Notes: generated by a model from the sequence alone, not told the origin. Shown: positions 36,452 to 45,921, counted from the first letter of the stretch. The stretch: DNA of 64,000 nucleotides from an uncultured Flavobacteriaceae bacterium (GCA_947500445.1 CANMSB010000001.1:1-64000); one strand, 5' to 3'. Program-made: numbers and translations.

Positions 36452-38848
36452 TTAAAAAATTTGTAGGTATCCCGTTTTTTTGCGCAAACCGTTTTCCGAG
36501 CGGTATTCAAGAAGGTACAGATAGGTACCTTGCATCGTTTTATCGGTTTTTTGGGATTTTCCATAAAACAAGTTGTCGCCAATGCCGTAATTGGTGGTGT
36601 CGTACTCCAAAATCCCGTTTCGGTTGTAGATCTGCAGCCGGTTGTCCGGATAGTTCTCGATACCGTCGATACGAAAGAAATCGTTCAGGCCGTCCGGATT
36701 TGTGGATATCACGTTGTAGACCGTGATATCGGTTTCCGGTATTTCACCTTCTTCTCCGTTTTCATCCTCTTCGACCACTTCCTCCGGAGGGTTTGCCGCC
36801 AAAAGGGCCGGAAGTTCATCGAGTGTAAGGGTCTCGGTATCCGCGGTAACGATAAAACCGTCGAAACCGCCAACATTGTTACCTTTCATCACCGCCTCGG
36901 TAATACCGGACAGGTATAGAATACCCCGATCGACGAAGGGAAAACCACGCTCTTCACCGGAAGTACCCAATTGCAAACGTGCCGCTAAGACGAGTTCGGA
37001 ATTTAGTTTTTGTACGATGACATCCCCAGTGTCCTTGTTTGCATTGGCGTTGGTTTTGGCATAGTCGCCATACGTATATCCAATAGCATAAAGGTTGTCA
37101 TCGCTATCGATTTCCAGTTTGCGAAGACCGTCGGATTCCGGGGTTCCGAACTGTACGGCATCGATCAGGTTGAGGTCTCCATCGTATTTGGCTACGAAAT
37201 TATCGCCTTCTCCCTGGTGGGTTCCGTATAAATTTCCCGTAGTGAATCCGGCGACGTAAATGTTTCCTTCGGAATCGAAGGTGTTGTCCAACACCCAATC
37301 GGCCTCAACCCCGTTCGATTCCAAGATCAACGTATGGGCCCTTCGAGGGGTGGTCGTGTGCACGTTTTCAAATACCGATACGAACCCATTGGAACCTCCA
37401 TTGGTCATGTACCAGCCCCCGACCACGACTTCGCCTTCTCCAGGGGTGTCGGAGGGGATGTAGCTGATACCTCCCCAAGCTTCGCTTACAAAAACGGGAT
37501 TGTCCTCAGGTTCGTCGATGACGCGCCAAATATTCTGTAAGGTTTCCGCACTGTGTTTGGCGATTAAATGACCGGAATCGGTCGATGTGGCATCTTCGGG
37601 ACTGCCCGCCCCGGAGACATATAAATTTCCGGCATCGTCCAAGGTAATATTGCCATATCCATCCAATTTGCTGTTGCCCCACTGATCTGAGGCGACGACC
37701 GCCCCGGTCTCGAGATCTAGTTTTAAGAGAATGGCATCCCATTGTCCTCCGGAAGTAAAGCCTGCAATAGCGCCGTGCGTGCGGCCTGCGGCATACAAAT
37801 ACTGCCCGTCGGCAATGGCATCGAACAACAGTCCACCATCGCTTACCCCGACTTCCGTTACCCATAAACGGTTTCCTTCGGGATCATGCTTTATTACGAA
37901 CACCTCGTTTCGCCCGATTTCATTTCCTGTAAAATTGCCATCGGAAGCACCATAAACATAGGTGTTCCCGTCGGTGTCGGCTACCACGCCATGTACCATT
38001 TCATGATCAGGGGTCCCAAACTGATCAAAACCAATGTCCAAAGCGGGAGTGGTATCGTTGGTAGTAACAAATCGAAATTGTTCCGGATTGTCCAAGGATA
38101 ACGAACCATCGTCGTTACACAAAAAAGTAGGGTCGGAGGGCATGGCGCCACTTATGGGCGGGTAGATAAAATCACAGGGAAAAATAAAAGCGATCAGGTC
38201 CAAGGTTCCATTGCGATTGGAAAACAGGTAATACCCCTCGGTGGCCACACCCTCATCGGTAGTAGCATAGAGGAGTGCGTACTCCTCCGGTGTTCCCCTT
38301 AACTGAATATGGCCCAAGCGATAATTGAAATGAAAAATGACGACCCACTCATTGTCTATTCCATCCGTTCCGGAAAGGAAAAAAGGATTGGGGTTCTCGG
38401 GAACGCCCAAAACGATGCGGTCGCCCTGAGGACTGCTATAGCCACTGTCCAAATCCAGGTTATTGACGCAACGGATCATCATCAGCCGATCTTCCCCCGG
38501 ATATTCGTCCCCGATATCGGCAGGACAAAAATAGTCGTATCCCGTGGTTTCGCCCTCCATATAGGAAGTATCCAGAATGGTATATATGATATCGTTAAAA
38601 GGGGTTCCCGAACCAAAATTCCGATCATTGGGGTCTTCAGGTCGGATCTGGGAGGAGTTTTCCGGTTGCGCCCGATAGGTACGGGCCTGTTCCAGCATCG
38701 CTTCTCGCGATTGTCCAAAAACAATGGAACTTCCTATCAAAAAAAACAGTACCGCCATCCATGCAAGGTACTTTTTTGGGTAAACGGACAAACCGCCCAA
38801 GGTGGACGAACGAACGCCCGTGAACGTTTGTGGTAACATATGCTTCAT
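36452..38848 (-). CDS. Secreted SBBP-type beta-propeller protein with type-B T9SS sorting domain (paralog)
   Basis: 798 residues from ATG 38848; starts at 38866 and 38839 are also in frame. A long n-region precedes the signal helix (KKYLAWMAVLFFLIGSSIVFG, about 27-45). The plan is that of the 33179-35482 protein: an N-terminal domain with GTPFNDIIYTILDTSYMEGETTGYDYFCPADIGDEYPG, SBBP-like repeats (NTFDSEGNIYVAGFTTGNLYG, DSDDNLYAIGYTYGDY) and a type-B CTD (YNVISTNPDGLNDFFRIDGIENYPDNRLQIYNRNG). An acidic EEVVEEDENGEEGE linker precedes the CTD. Clearly a duplication of its neighbour, diverged over the whole length. First gene of the three-gene operon. Confidence 0.9.
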   Translation of the reverse strand: MKHMLPQTFTGVRSSTLGGLSVYPKKYLAWMAVLFFLIGSSIVFGQSREAMLEQARTYRAQPENSSQIRPEDPNDRNFGSGTPFNDIIYTILDTSYMEGETTGYDYFCPADIGDEYPGEDRLMMIRCVNNLDLDSGYSSPQGDRIVLGVPENPNPFFLSGTDGIDNEWVVIFHFNYRLGHIQLRGTPEEYALLYATTDEGVATEGYYLFSNRNGTLDLIAFIFPCDFIYPPISGAMPSDPTFLCNDDGSLSLDNPEQFRFVTTNDTTPALDIGFDQFGTPDHEMVHGVVADTDGNTYVYGASDGNFTGNEIGRNEVFVIKHDPEGNRLWVTEVGVSDGGLLFDAIADGQYLYAAGRTHGAIAGFTSGGQWDAILLKLDLETGAVVASDQWGNSKLDGYGNITLDDAGNLYVSGAGSPEDATSTDSGHLIAKHSAETLQNIWRVIDEPEDNPVFVSEAWGGISYIPSDTPGEGEVVVGGWYMTNGGSNGFVSVFENVHTTTPRRAHTLILESNGVEADWVLDNTFDSEGNIYVAGFTTGNLYGTHQGEGDNFVAKYDGDLNLIDAVQFGTPESDGLRKLEIDSDDNLYAIGYTYGDYAKTNANANKDTGDVIVQKLNSELVLAARLQLGTSGEERGFPFVDRGILYLSGITEAVMKGNNVGGFDGFIVTADTETLTLDELPALLAANPPEEVVEEDENGEEGEIPETDITVYNVISTNPDGLNDFFRIDGIENYPDNRLQIYNRNGILEYDTTNYGIGDNLFYGKSQKTDKTMQGTYLYLLEYRSENGLRKKTGYLQIF

Positions 38849-39130
38849 ATTAAAACAGATTATCATATCGGATTAGAACAGTTAAGGTTGACAAAGGTTT
38901 AGTTACCGCTAATTTTTATCGGATGAAACGGTATGGGAATACGGTAAGAACTTTGATTTTTGATGATTTTACTTACTTTTAAACCTGTTTTTTATGATAA
39001 TTTTGCTTGATAATCGTATTGTTTTTTCATTGGTATGGGCCTCTTTTGAATAGCCTGATTGCCGATAGGATGGGAAGATGCCATACTATTTGACCATTTT
39101 TTTCGTTAGACTACCCTATTCCAATCCATT

Positions 39131-39661
39131 ATGAAACCATTTTTTTCTGTTTTAGTGCTTTTATTGACTTTTTGCTCCTGTGATAAGGTAGATGAACTCA
39201 CAAAATTCGATATTGATTACGACACCAGTGTCGTTATTGCATCCGCCGCAAACATCAATCTGCCCTTTGATGTAGTGACCCCGGATGTGGAAACCAATTC
39301 CGAATCGGAGTTCGCCGTTAACGATACCCGTAAAGATTTGATCGAAGAAATTAAACTCAAGAGCCTTCGCTTGGAGTTGGCAAGTCCGGAAGATGCCGAT
39401 TTTAGTTTTTTGGAATCGGTGGAAATTTTCATCAGTGCGGAAGACTTACCGGAACTTCAGGTGGCAACTATTGTTGAAGTACCGATGGATGCCGGAACGG
39501 TCATCGAACTCGATACCTCCGACGATGATTTGAAGGACTATATTAAAAAAAATCGTTTTAGTCTTCGGTTGAACACGGTTACCGATGAGGTACTGACCGA
39601 AGACCATACCATTGACGTAAAGTCGGTATTTTTTGTGGATGCAAAGATTTTAGGGATTTAA
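39131..39661 (+). CDS. Small lipoprotein of unknown function
   Basis: 176 residues. Lipoprotein signal with TFCSC. The mature domain is acidic and beta-rich: FDIDYDTSVVIASAANINLPFDVVTPDV, LIEEIKLKSLRLELASPEDADFSFLESVEIFISAEDLPE and a final KSVFFVDAKILGI. I do not recognise the family, though the layout (two pairs of strands with LKSLRLEL...VEIFIS) is common in Bacteroidota lipoproteins. It stands alone, divergent from the type-B CTD operon across 280 bp that must hold both promoters. Confidence 0.7.
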   Translation: MKPFFSVLVLLLTFCSCDKVDELTKFDIDYDTSVVIASAANINLPFDVVTPDVETNSESEFAVNDTRKDLIEEIKLKSLRLELASPEDADFSFLESVEIFISAEDLPELQVATIVEVPMDAGTVIELDTSDDDLKDYIKKNRFSLRLNTVTDEVLTEDHTIDVKSVFFVDAKILGI

Positions 39662-40242
39662 CCTGTTTTATGCATTAGCAAATCTACCACGGCCCGAAAC
39701 TGGTTCAAAACCGGGCGTTTCACTATGTTTTCGAGTTTAACCGTACGTGGCTACCCACAAACTCGGAGAACATCCGGATTTGGTTCATTTTCGGATTTCA
39801 TGACGAAGTGCTAAGACATAAACCGGATTCAGACGCTTTCGCTCCCATACCATTCCGGTAAAAACACCTTAAAATAAACGCTGTTATCGCTTCGAAAACG
39901 GAAGTTTATTACATCCTCTTTAAACATTGTATTTTTTGAGGGATATGTGTGGTTGGAGTGTACCGTCCGTCCTTGATGCCTTTATCGATAGGGTACGATT
40001 TCTTCCAAAGTTCCGATACAGGCCGTTCCTAGCTATCTTGTCCACAACATACGGTGCATTTCGTTTTTCACACGCTATCATTGCCGATATCATCGTATGG
40101 TATCGGTATTTTATGATTTTCGGAGCACGGGATGGTAAATGAGCCTAGATTTACTGCAAATCAGCAAAGCCTCCGGATGCCCTTCCCCTAATTTTGTTGT
40201 TAAATGTAGTAGGGTACTGCGTATCATCTAAACAACAATAAC
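39662..40242. other. 581-bp region without a recognised gene
   Basis: A frame at 39927-40142 has no protein features. Two weak stems follow the lipoprotein gene: gcccg/cgggc around 39694-39715, and cgagttt/aaactcg around 39730-39763. Either could form its 3' end. A -7 box for the next gene is at 40189. Nothing else seen. Confidence 0.45.
40189..40196 (+). promoter_or_regulatory. Candidate -7 box of the DJ-1/PfpI gene
   Basis: TAATTTTG matches TAnnTTTG and lies 47 nt before the ATG at 40243. No good TTG -33 element precedes it at the usual spacing. Confidence 0.35.
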
Positions 40243-40806
40243 ATGAAACTAAAAGGAAAAAAAGTAGCCATTTTGGCAACGGACGGTTTTGAAAAATCAG
40301 AATTGTTCGAACCGCTAAACGCTTTGAACCGGGAAGGCGCTTCGGTACAATTGATTTCGGTCAAGGAGGGATTGATCAAAAGTTGGGACGGTAACAATTG
40401 GGGTGAACGTATTCAAGTAGATGCGTTGGTGCGGGAATCGCGCGAATCGGACTATGATGCCTTGGTACTGCCTGGAGGGGTCGCCAACCCGGACCTGCTT
40501 CGCACCCATTCCGATGCGCTGCAGTTTATTCGCGATTTCTTTAAGAGCGGAAAACCTGTTGCGGCCATTTGCCATGCCCCATGGTTGTTGATCAGCGCCA
40601 ACGTCATCGAAAACCGCAAGGTAACTTCTTACCATAGCATTAAGGACGATGTGGTCAATGCCGGTGCAAGGTGGGTCGACCAAGAGGTAGTGGTAGACAA
40701 TGGTTTGGTAACCAGTAGAAATCCGGACGATTTGCCCGCTTTTATCGATAAACTAGTAGAAGAGATTTGGGAAGGCAAACATTCGGAACAAGTTGTGGAC
40801 GCGTAA
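40243..40806 (+). CDS. DJ-1/PfpI family protein (type 1 glutamine amidotransferase-like)
   Basis: 187 residues, the usual length of PfpI/YhbO proteins. Motifs: KKVAILATDGFEKSELFEPL with the conserved Glu, DALVLPGGVANPDLLR, and the nucleophile elbow PVAAICHAPWLL (Cys about 110, followed by His). The third catalytic residue would lie in VTSYHSIKDD. Family members act as deglycases, chaperones or proteases in carbonyl and oxidative stress; the exact activity is disputed. Cytoplasmic. The next gene lies 86 bp downstream, with a palindromic repeat between. Confidence 0.92.
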   Translation: MKLKGKKVAILATDGFEKSELFEPLNALNREGASVQLISVKEGLIKSWDGNNWGERIQVDALVRESRESDYDALVLPGGVANPDLLRTHSDALQFIRDFFKSGKPVAAICHAPWLLISANVIENRKVTSYHSIKDDVVNAGARWVDQEVVVDNGLVTSRNPDDLPAFIDKLVEEIWEGKHSEQVVDA

Positions 40807-40832
40807 CGGCGTTTCCTTCGAACCGACCGAGT

Positions 40833-40861
40833 TATACCATGTTAACTTTGAAATGGTATTA
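40833..40861. repeat. Palindromic intergenic repeat, copy B
   Basis: 29 bp that, reverse-complemented, match copy C (58105-58133) at 27 of 29 positions, including a 20-bp exact stretch. Perfect 7-bp arms ATACCAT (40834-40840) and ATGGTAT (40853-40859). It lies 27 bp after the stop of the DJ-1/PfpI gene. Confidence 0.7.
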
Positions 40862-40892
40862 AACCGTTAAATCTTAAACCAACATCACTTAT

Positions 40893-42425
40893 ATGCCCAT
40901 TATTGGTCAACTTATCAAAGGATTGGTACACGCTTCACAATATGTTACCGGCGATCGTGATCCGGTAACCGAGCAGCGTACCGTATTAAAGGAATTGCTA
41001 ACACAGGCGGTAGACACCGCTTTGGGCAAAAAGTATGGGTTTCAACGTATTTTGGAAGCAACATCCCCGACGACCGCTTTTGCCGAAGCGGTTCCTTTTT
41101 TTGATTATCATAAAATAAACGAGGAATGGTGGTATCGGCAGCATGGTCTCGCACAGTCGAATATCACTTGGCCCGGAGCTCCGGATTATTACGCCCTAAG
41201 TTCTGGAACGACGGGAAAGAAAAGCAAACGCATACCGGTAACCGATGCCATGATCAACGCCATTAAAACCGCCGGGGTCAAACAAATTATGGCGTTAAAG
41301 AATTTTGATTTACCTGCCGACTTTTTTGAAAAAGGTATCTTAATGTTGGGGAGTTCCACTGATCTAACACAACGGAAACACCATTTGGAAGGGGAAATCA
41401 GTGGTATCAGTGCTAGCAATATCCCATCATGGTTTAGAGGCTACTACAAACCTGGGGAGGCTATTGCGGAAATCGATGATTGGGACGAACGTGTGGCGCA
41501 GATCATAAAGGAAGCGCCCGATTGGGACATTGGCGCCCTTAGCGGAATCCCTTCTTGGATGGAGCTCATGTTAAAAGCGGTAATCGACGCCCATGGTTTG
41601 GATACCATTCACGATATCTGGCCCAATCTTCGGGTATATACATCCGGTGGTGTTGCCTTTGGACCGTATGAAAAAAGTTTTCACGCCCTCATGGGAAAAC
41701 CGGTGACGGTAATCGATACGTATTTGGCTTCCGAAGGTTTTATAGCTTTTCAAAACCGCCCCGACACCGATGCCATGCAATTAATTACCGATAACGGTAT
41801 TTATTTTGAGTTTGTACCTTTTGATGAAACGGCCATCGAAGCGGACGGATCCCTTTCCCCATCGGCCCGAGCCCTGCGTTTGGACCAGGTGGAAAAAGGT
41901 GTGGATTACGTGTTGCTCATAAGCACGGTTGCCGGTGCTTGGCGCTATATGATCGGTGACACCATTACCTTTACCGATGTCGATAGGGCCGAGATACAAA
42001 TTACGGGCCGCACCAAGTTTTTTTTAAATACCGTTGGATCTCAACTTTCGGTAAACAAACTGAACGATGCCGTGCACGGTTTGGAAACGGAATATGATAT
42101 CCGTATTCCGGAATATACCCTTTGCGCCAAAAAATTTGAGGACGGTTTTTATCACAGTTGGTACTTGGGAAGCGATTCGGACATTGATACCGATACTGTG
42201 GCAACCGCTTTGGACAACTTCTTAAAAGAGGCCAACAAGAATTATAAGGTGGCCCGTTCAAAAGCCTTGAAAGGGGTAAAGGTGCATATGGTGCCGCCCC
42301 ATATCTTTCACGAATGGAGCGCCGCATCCAAGAAAAAGGGCGGCCAGGTTAAGATGGAGCGGGTAATGGGAGAGGAGCGGTTTTCGGAATGGGAGACCTT
42401 TGTAACGGATACGATAGCACAATAA
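40893..42425 (+). CDS. GH3 auxin-responsive-type acyl-adenylating enzyme
   Basis: 510 residues. ANL-superfamily protein of the GH3 (auxin conjugase-like) family. The ATP loop is YYALSSGTTGKKSKRIPVT (about 97-115). Other motifs are PNLRVYTSGGVAFGPYEKSFHALM, DTYLASEGFIAFQ (motif 2), YRYMIGD-like WRYMIGDTITFTDV (motif 3) and a C-terminal subdomain with NYKVARS. Plant homologs join acyl acids to amino acids. Bacterial substrates are unknown, so an amide- or ester-forming step on a carboxylic acid is the most that can be said. Cytoplasmic, no signal peptide, length typical. Confidence 0.93.
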   Translation: MPIIGQLIKGLVHASQYVTGDRDPVTEQRTVLKELLTQAVDTALGKKYGFQRILEATSPTTAFAEAVPFFDYHKINEEWWYRQHGLAQSNITWPGAPDYYALSSGTTGKKSKRIPVTDAMINAIKTAGVKQIMALKNFDLPADFFEKGILMLGSSTDLTQRKHHLEGEISGISASNIPSWFRGYYKPGEAIAEIDDWDERVAQIIKEAPDWDIGALSGIPSWMELMLKAVIDAHGLDTIHDIWPNLRVYTSGGVAFGPYEKSFHALMGKPVTVIDTYLASEGFIAFQNRPDTDAMQLITDNGIYFEFVPFDETAIEADGSLSPSARALRLDQVEKGVDYVLLISTVAGAWRYMIGDTITFTDVDRAEIQITGRTKFFLNTVGSQLSVNKLNDAVHGLETEYDIRIPEYTLCAKKFEDGFYHSWYLGSDSDIDTDTVATALDNFLKEANKNYKVARSKALKGVKVHMVPPHIFHEWSAASKKKGGQVKMERVMGEERFSEWETFVTDTIAQ

Positions 42426-42711
42426 GACGTATCCTTATTTTCGTTTTCCGAGCTGGTTTGGAAAGGTCGTGATTTTAGCCTGTACGTATCATAAAAGGGC
42501 CTAAGCATTCGTAAAGGACAGTGCAACTTCACGATACCGATACAATGGTATTACACAAATGTCGGTGTTACCGGTTGGATATTCATCAGATTCGTTTTTT
42601 AAGGATATAATCAAATTACGACGGTATGCTTCGTATGGTCGTACGCGCTTTTGTCTAAAAACTTACCAACATTTCGTTTTAAATATTGGAAATATTACCG
42701 AAATTTGGAAT

Positions 42712-43020
42712 ATGTCCGAAAAATATCCAATCACTACCGAATTACTGGAAGCCTGGCTAAAACAGGCTATTTTGACCGGAGTCGGTTATTTTAAGATCTG
42801 CAATTCCGGAGGGTGTAATGCCTTAATGGAAAAAGGAATCTATACCGTTACCAAAAATGGCCATACGGAAATGCGATATACCGAGCGGGAACGGATACTG
42901 GAAATTTTTAGGCAGTTGGTAAACAAGTACCATAACTTCGAACGTAACGGTTATGCCTACTATTGGTATGATGGTAGTTGGCGTAGGTGCAAGCAGAATA
43001 CGGTACACCAAAAATCTTAG
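42712..43020 (+). CDS. Small hypothetical protein
   Basis: I start at ATG 42712 (MSEKYPITTELLEAWLKQ), giving 102 residues; the frame is open further upstream but that part looks unstructured. Helical N-terminus, then GYFKICNSGGCNALMEKGIYTVTKNG and a helix (RERILEIFRQLVNKYHNFERNGYAYYWYDGSWRRCK). Three cysteines and an aromatic GYAYYWYDGSW segment are the main features. No family recognised. Convergent with the metalloprotease gene, whose stop is 23 bp away. Confidence 0.5.
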   Translation: MSEKYPITTELLEAWLKQAILTGVGYFKICNSGGCNALMEKGIYTVTKNGHTEMRYTERERILEIFRQLVNKYHNFERNGYAYYWYDGSWRRCKQNTVHQKS

Positions 43021-43043
43021 GGGAGCGAAAGGAAAGGCTTCCT

Positions 43044-43655
43044 TTAGTCTTTTGCTTTATCGGCAAACTCTTGCGCCATTATCATAATTTCATCGGGGGA
43101 CAGGTACAATCTCTTTATTCGATTTCGATACTTTTCCGCTATGCCCGCTTCGGTAAGAATAAAATTCTTGGCTGCCAGTATTTGTTTTGAAAGTCCATGG
43201 GAGACGGCAAAACTATCCGCGGTGCGCTCTGCCTTTTTTATAAAACTGCCGGAAAAGGTGTATCCCAGTCCAAACCCCAACAAATTTAGGGAACTCCGGT
43301 TTTTATAATCCAGAACATGCCCCAGTTCATGCCCTAGCCAGCCGACCAATATTTCAGAACTTAAGTTTTTGGTTTCGTACAAGCTATCTCCTAGCTGAAA
43401 ACGTTCCGAAATCAATATCCGATACCTTCGCTTCCTTTTGGATCTCAGCAAATCCTTAAAAACGGGTTGTGCTTTCATGATGGAAGTGCGCAGCTTTTTT
43501 TTAAACTGAAAAGCAATCGTTGTCGATGTTAGTTCAGGATAATGGGACAAGGCCAAAAGCGCCTCTTTTTCGATAGATTTGGGAATCGTATGTTGGGCGT
43601 TCAATAGTTGCATGGTCAAGGTTATATAAAGTAGGTTCTTACACAGGGGTATCAT
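43044..43655 (-). CDS. Exported zinc metalloprotease-like protein
   Basis: 203 residues. Signal-like N-terminus (NLLYITLTMQLLNA). The zinc motif HELGH is in GWLGHELGHVLDYKNRSS (about 110), with the downstream third ligand in KKAERTADSFAVSHGL (Glu about 144). HExxH with ExxxD suits a gluzincin of the M48 type, although the protein is shorter than most. It overlaps the cardiolipin synthase stop by 4 bp (ATGA), so it is translationally coupled. A role in envelope maintenance is inferred. Confidence 0.78.
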   Translation of the reverse strand: MIPLCKNLLYITLTMQLLNAQHTIPKSIEKEALLALSHYPELTSTTIAFQFKKKLRTSIMKAQPVFKDLLRSKRKRRYRILISERFQLGDSLYETKNLSSEILVGWLGHELGHVLDYKNRSSLNLLGFGLGYTFSGSFIKKAERTADSFAVSHGLSKQILAAKNFILTEAGIAEKYRNRIKRLYLSPDEIMIMAQEFADKAKD

Positions 43656-45127
43656 AATAATGGACTAAAAAATTTGGCAAAACCTTCTTTCAGCCGTTGC
43701 GTCCAAGAGCGGTTTTTAAAGGTGGAGTAGTCCAATAATGTTGCGGCATTACACTCCTTATCGAATTCGGTGATGATCTGTGAGGTAATCTGTTCGTTAT
43801 ATACCAAGGCATTTACTTCAAAATTGTGTTCAAAACTTCGATAATCAAAATTTCCGGTTCCTACCGAAGCCAAGTCAGTATCACGGATAATGAGCTTGCT
43901 GTGGGAAAAATTGTCCCTTAAGTAAATCGATACGTTCACACCCAGCAATGCCTCAAAATTGGACTGCATGCTGTATTTCGCCAAAAAGGAGTCCGATTTT
44001 CTGGGGATCAACAGTTTTACGTGTACCCCGCTCATGGCGGCAATTTTAAGAACGGTCAACAAGGTGGGGCCGGGAATAAAATAAGGATTGGCGATACGTA
44101 TGCAGGATTTGGCCGATTGGATCATGCCGATATATTGGTGCAGTATCGACGGTTGTTCGGAATCGGGACCGCTGGCGATAAGCTGCATGGTGGTCGTTCC
44201 CATTTTTGGGATTTTTGGAAGATATTTTTCTTGCAATAGCGGCGCCTCCCTACTGGCAAAATGGTAGTCCTTGATAAAAATATGGTGCAGGCTTTCGACC
44301 GCGGGTCCGGCTATCCTCAAATGGATGTCCTGCCAAATGCCCAGTTCCGAGGATGCTTCCAAATATTTATCGGAAACGTTCATTCCCCCCACAAAACCGA
44401 CCTTACCGTCGACCACTACAATTTTACGATGGTTCCTATAATTTAGGGTGTACATAAAACTACCGATCCTCAAAGGCATCATAGGGTAGGTGTGCACGCC
44501 GATGTTTCGAAAACGCTCTTTCAGCTTTCCCTTAAAGGACATACTTCCCAAGGAATCGTACATCAAACGAACTTCCACACCTTCCGCTACCTTCCGTTTA
44601 AAAAGTTGGTAAAATTCATCCTGTAGGTCTCCCTGTTCAAAAATATAGTATTGAACATGCACAAATTTTTCGGCTTTTTCAATAGCATCGAATATCGCTT
44701 GAAACGTCTCTTTTCCACCGTGCATTACGTTTACCTGATTGTCCGTATACAGCGTGCTTCCGGCACTGTTGCGTAGCATTTTTGCCAACGGTTCCCCCAT
44801 AGCATCGGCAATCTTCCGTTTTGAACTGCCTTGCAGGGTAGCGGAATAGGTTTCGTAAAAACGTCTGCGTTTTAGGTTGGCTTTTAGTTTGTAAAACTTG
44901 AATTTTCTCCGGTTTACCCCAAAAAGATAATACAAAAGCGGTCCGAGAAGGGGAAGAAACAATATACTTAAGATCCAACTGAGCGAACGGCTGGGCCGCG
45001 ACCCATGGAAGAGCACACTGATCAATGCCCAAACGGTAACAACACTATAAAAGATAAGCAGCAGTTTTTGCACGGTAATTTTTTTATGGCACCCGTTCGA
45101 CCGTTTGCTTTTCACTGTGATGATCAA
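43652..45127 (-). CDS. cls: Cardiolipin synthase (phospholipase D family)
   Basis: 491 residues. Two transmembrane helices near the N-terminus (about 22-41 and 48-70), then two phospholipase D motifs: NHRKIVVVDGKVGFVGGMN (about 233) and HSKLIIRDTDLASVGTGNFDYRSF (about 411). It condenses two phosphatidylglycerol molecules into cardiolipin at the inner membrane. No ATG lies at the start: the frame opens with TTG at 45127 after a TAG, and GTG at 45115 is the other choice. It is coupled to the metalloprotease gene downstream. Confidence 0.93.
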   Translation of the reverse strand: MIITVKSKRSNGCHKKITVQKLLLIFYSVVTVWALISVLFHGSRPSRSLSWILSILFLPLLGPLLYYLFGVNRRKFKFYKLKANLKRRRFYETYSATLQGSSKRKIADAMGEPLAKMLRNSAGSTLYTDNQVNVMHGGKETFQAIFDAIEKAEKFVHVQYYIFEQGDLQDEFYQLFKRKVAEGVEVRLMYDSLGSMSFKGKLKERFRNIGVHTYPMMPLRIGSFMYTLNYRNHRKIVVVDGKVGFVGGMNVSDKYLEASSELGIWQDIHLRIAGPAVESLHHIFIKDYHFASREAPLLQEKYLPKIPKMGTTTMQLIASGPDSEQPSILHQYIGMIQSAKSCIRIANPYFIPGPTLLTVLKIAAMSGVHVKLLIPRKSDSFLAKYSMQSNFEALLGVNVSIYLRDNFSHSKLIIRDTDLASVGTGNFDYRSFEHNFEVNALVYNEQITSQIITEFDKECNAATLLDYSTFKNRSWTQRLKEGFAKFFSPLL

Positions 45128-45369
45128 ATCTTGGCCCCTGTGCTATGATTTTTAACGACCGTGGCCGAGATAAGCCTTGTAAAATGACACTACAGCGACG
45201 CTAAAACGGTTTTTCTCGGTTCAGAAATAAAACAGTAAACGCGTTGGTGGTCAAGATACTCTTTTGGGCGGAAGGAGACAATTCCGGTACCAACGCCTAG
45301 TTTTATTTTATCGGGGGAAAACATTTTCACAACACGTGTACGCTATTCCGAATGGCACTTACGGTATCC

Positions 45370-45510
45370 CTAAAGCCATAGAAATTTACAAACGATAAAA
45401 ATCAAGAAAAGCAGTGCGGCTACAAAAAAAATGCCACCGACTGCCGTTGCGGCCCGCACCCTCGCAATCTTGGTTTTTTTTACTTTAAAAAGTGTAATGA
45501 GTTTGTCCAT
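45370..45510 (-). CDS. 46-residue single-pass membrane protein
   Basis: ATG at 45510, TAG at 45370. A basic N-terminus (MDKLITLFKVKKTKIARVRAAT) leads into one transmembrane helix (AVGGIFFVAALLFLIFIVCKFLWL). Positive-inside charge, a clean helix and placement just after the terminator of the next small gene speak for a real gene. It groups with the two small envelope genes upstream on the same strand (45558, 45760). Function unknown. Confidence 0.55.
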   Translation of the reverse strand: MDKLITLFKVKKTKIARVRAATAVGGIFFVAALLFLIFIVCKFLWL

Positions 45511-45517
45511 AAAAAAT

Positions 45518-45539
45518 GGGCAAGCTTTTCGGCTTGCCC
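45518..45539 (-). terminator. Intrinsic terminator after the small acidic lipoprotein gene
   Basis: Perfect 8-bp arms gggcaagc (45518-45525) and gcttgccc (45532-45539) with a 6-nt loop. On the minus strand it is followed by ATTTTTT, ending the transcript from 45558. The T run abuts the start codon region of the 46-residue gene, which must therefore rely on read-through or its own start site. Confidence 0.85.
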
Positions 45540-45557
45540 TCTTTCCTTTTTTGTTAT

Positions 45558-45743
45558 TTAGTTTCCGTCGGTAGCATCTTCTACTTCTTCCTCTATTGCC
45601 TCACCGGCATCTTCAAGTTCTTCACCAACTTCTTCAATTCCGTCTTCCACTTTTTCCGCGGTGGTTTTTTCTCTGCAACTTGTTGTTCCCAGTAAAAAGA
45701 AAGACAACAATAGCGCGGTTCCTAACTGTTTCATATTTTTCAT
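45558..45743 (-). CDS. Small acidic lipoprotein
   Basis: 61 residues from ATG 45743. Lipoprotein signal ending LGTTSC (Cys about 23), then a purely helical, acidic tail of Glu/Asp/Ala (TAEKVEDGIEEVGEELEDAG...) with heptad-like spacing. Such short acidic lipoproteins recur near DUF1328 and other envelope stress genes in Bacteroidota. Function unknown. It follows the DUF1328 gene by 16 bp and is closed by a strong terminator. Confidence 0.7.
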   Translation of the reverse strand: MKNMKQLGTALLLSFFLLGTTSCREKTTAEKVEDGIEEVGEELEDAGEAIEEEVEDATDGN

Positions 45744-45759
45744 TATCATAACGTTTATA

Positions 45760-45921
45760 TTATACGACTCGTTTTCCCCTGAACAGTGAAATCACAAAAA
45801 GCACTATAAAAATAAAGAAGAGCACTTTTGCAATACTGGCCGCTCCAGCGGCAATACCACCAAAACCGAAAATTCCGGCGATTATAGCTAAAATTATAAA
45901 GGTAATTGTCCAACGTAACAT
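45760..45921 (-). CDS. DUF1328 (YtjA-like) small membrane protein
   Basis: 53 residues from ATG 45921 ([22 protein letters not shown]...). The earlier in-frame ATG at 45960 would add a hydrophilic stretch not seen in the family. It has two short transmembrane helices with the DUF1328 pattern [45 protein letters not shown]. The family is widespread and linked to stress or stationary phase by genome context only. Upstream partner of the acidic lipoprotein. Confidence 0.85.
   Translation of the reverse strand: MLRWTITFIILAIIAGIFGFGGIAAGAASIAKVLFFIFIVLFVISLFRGKRVV

Noticed and set aside
39927-40142. A 71-residue plus-strand frame between the lipoprotein and DJ-1 genes
   Set aside because: Composition and lack of any motif suggest chance.
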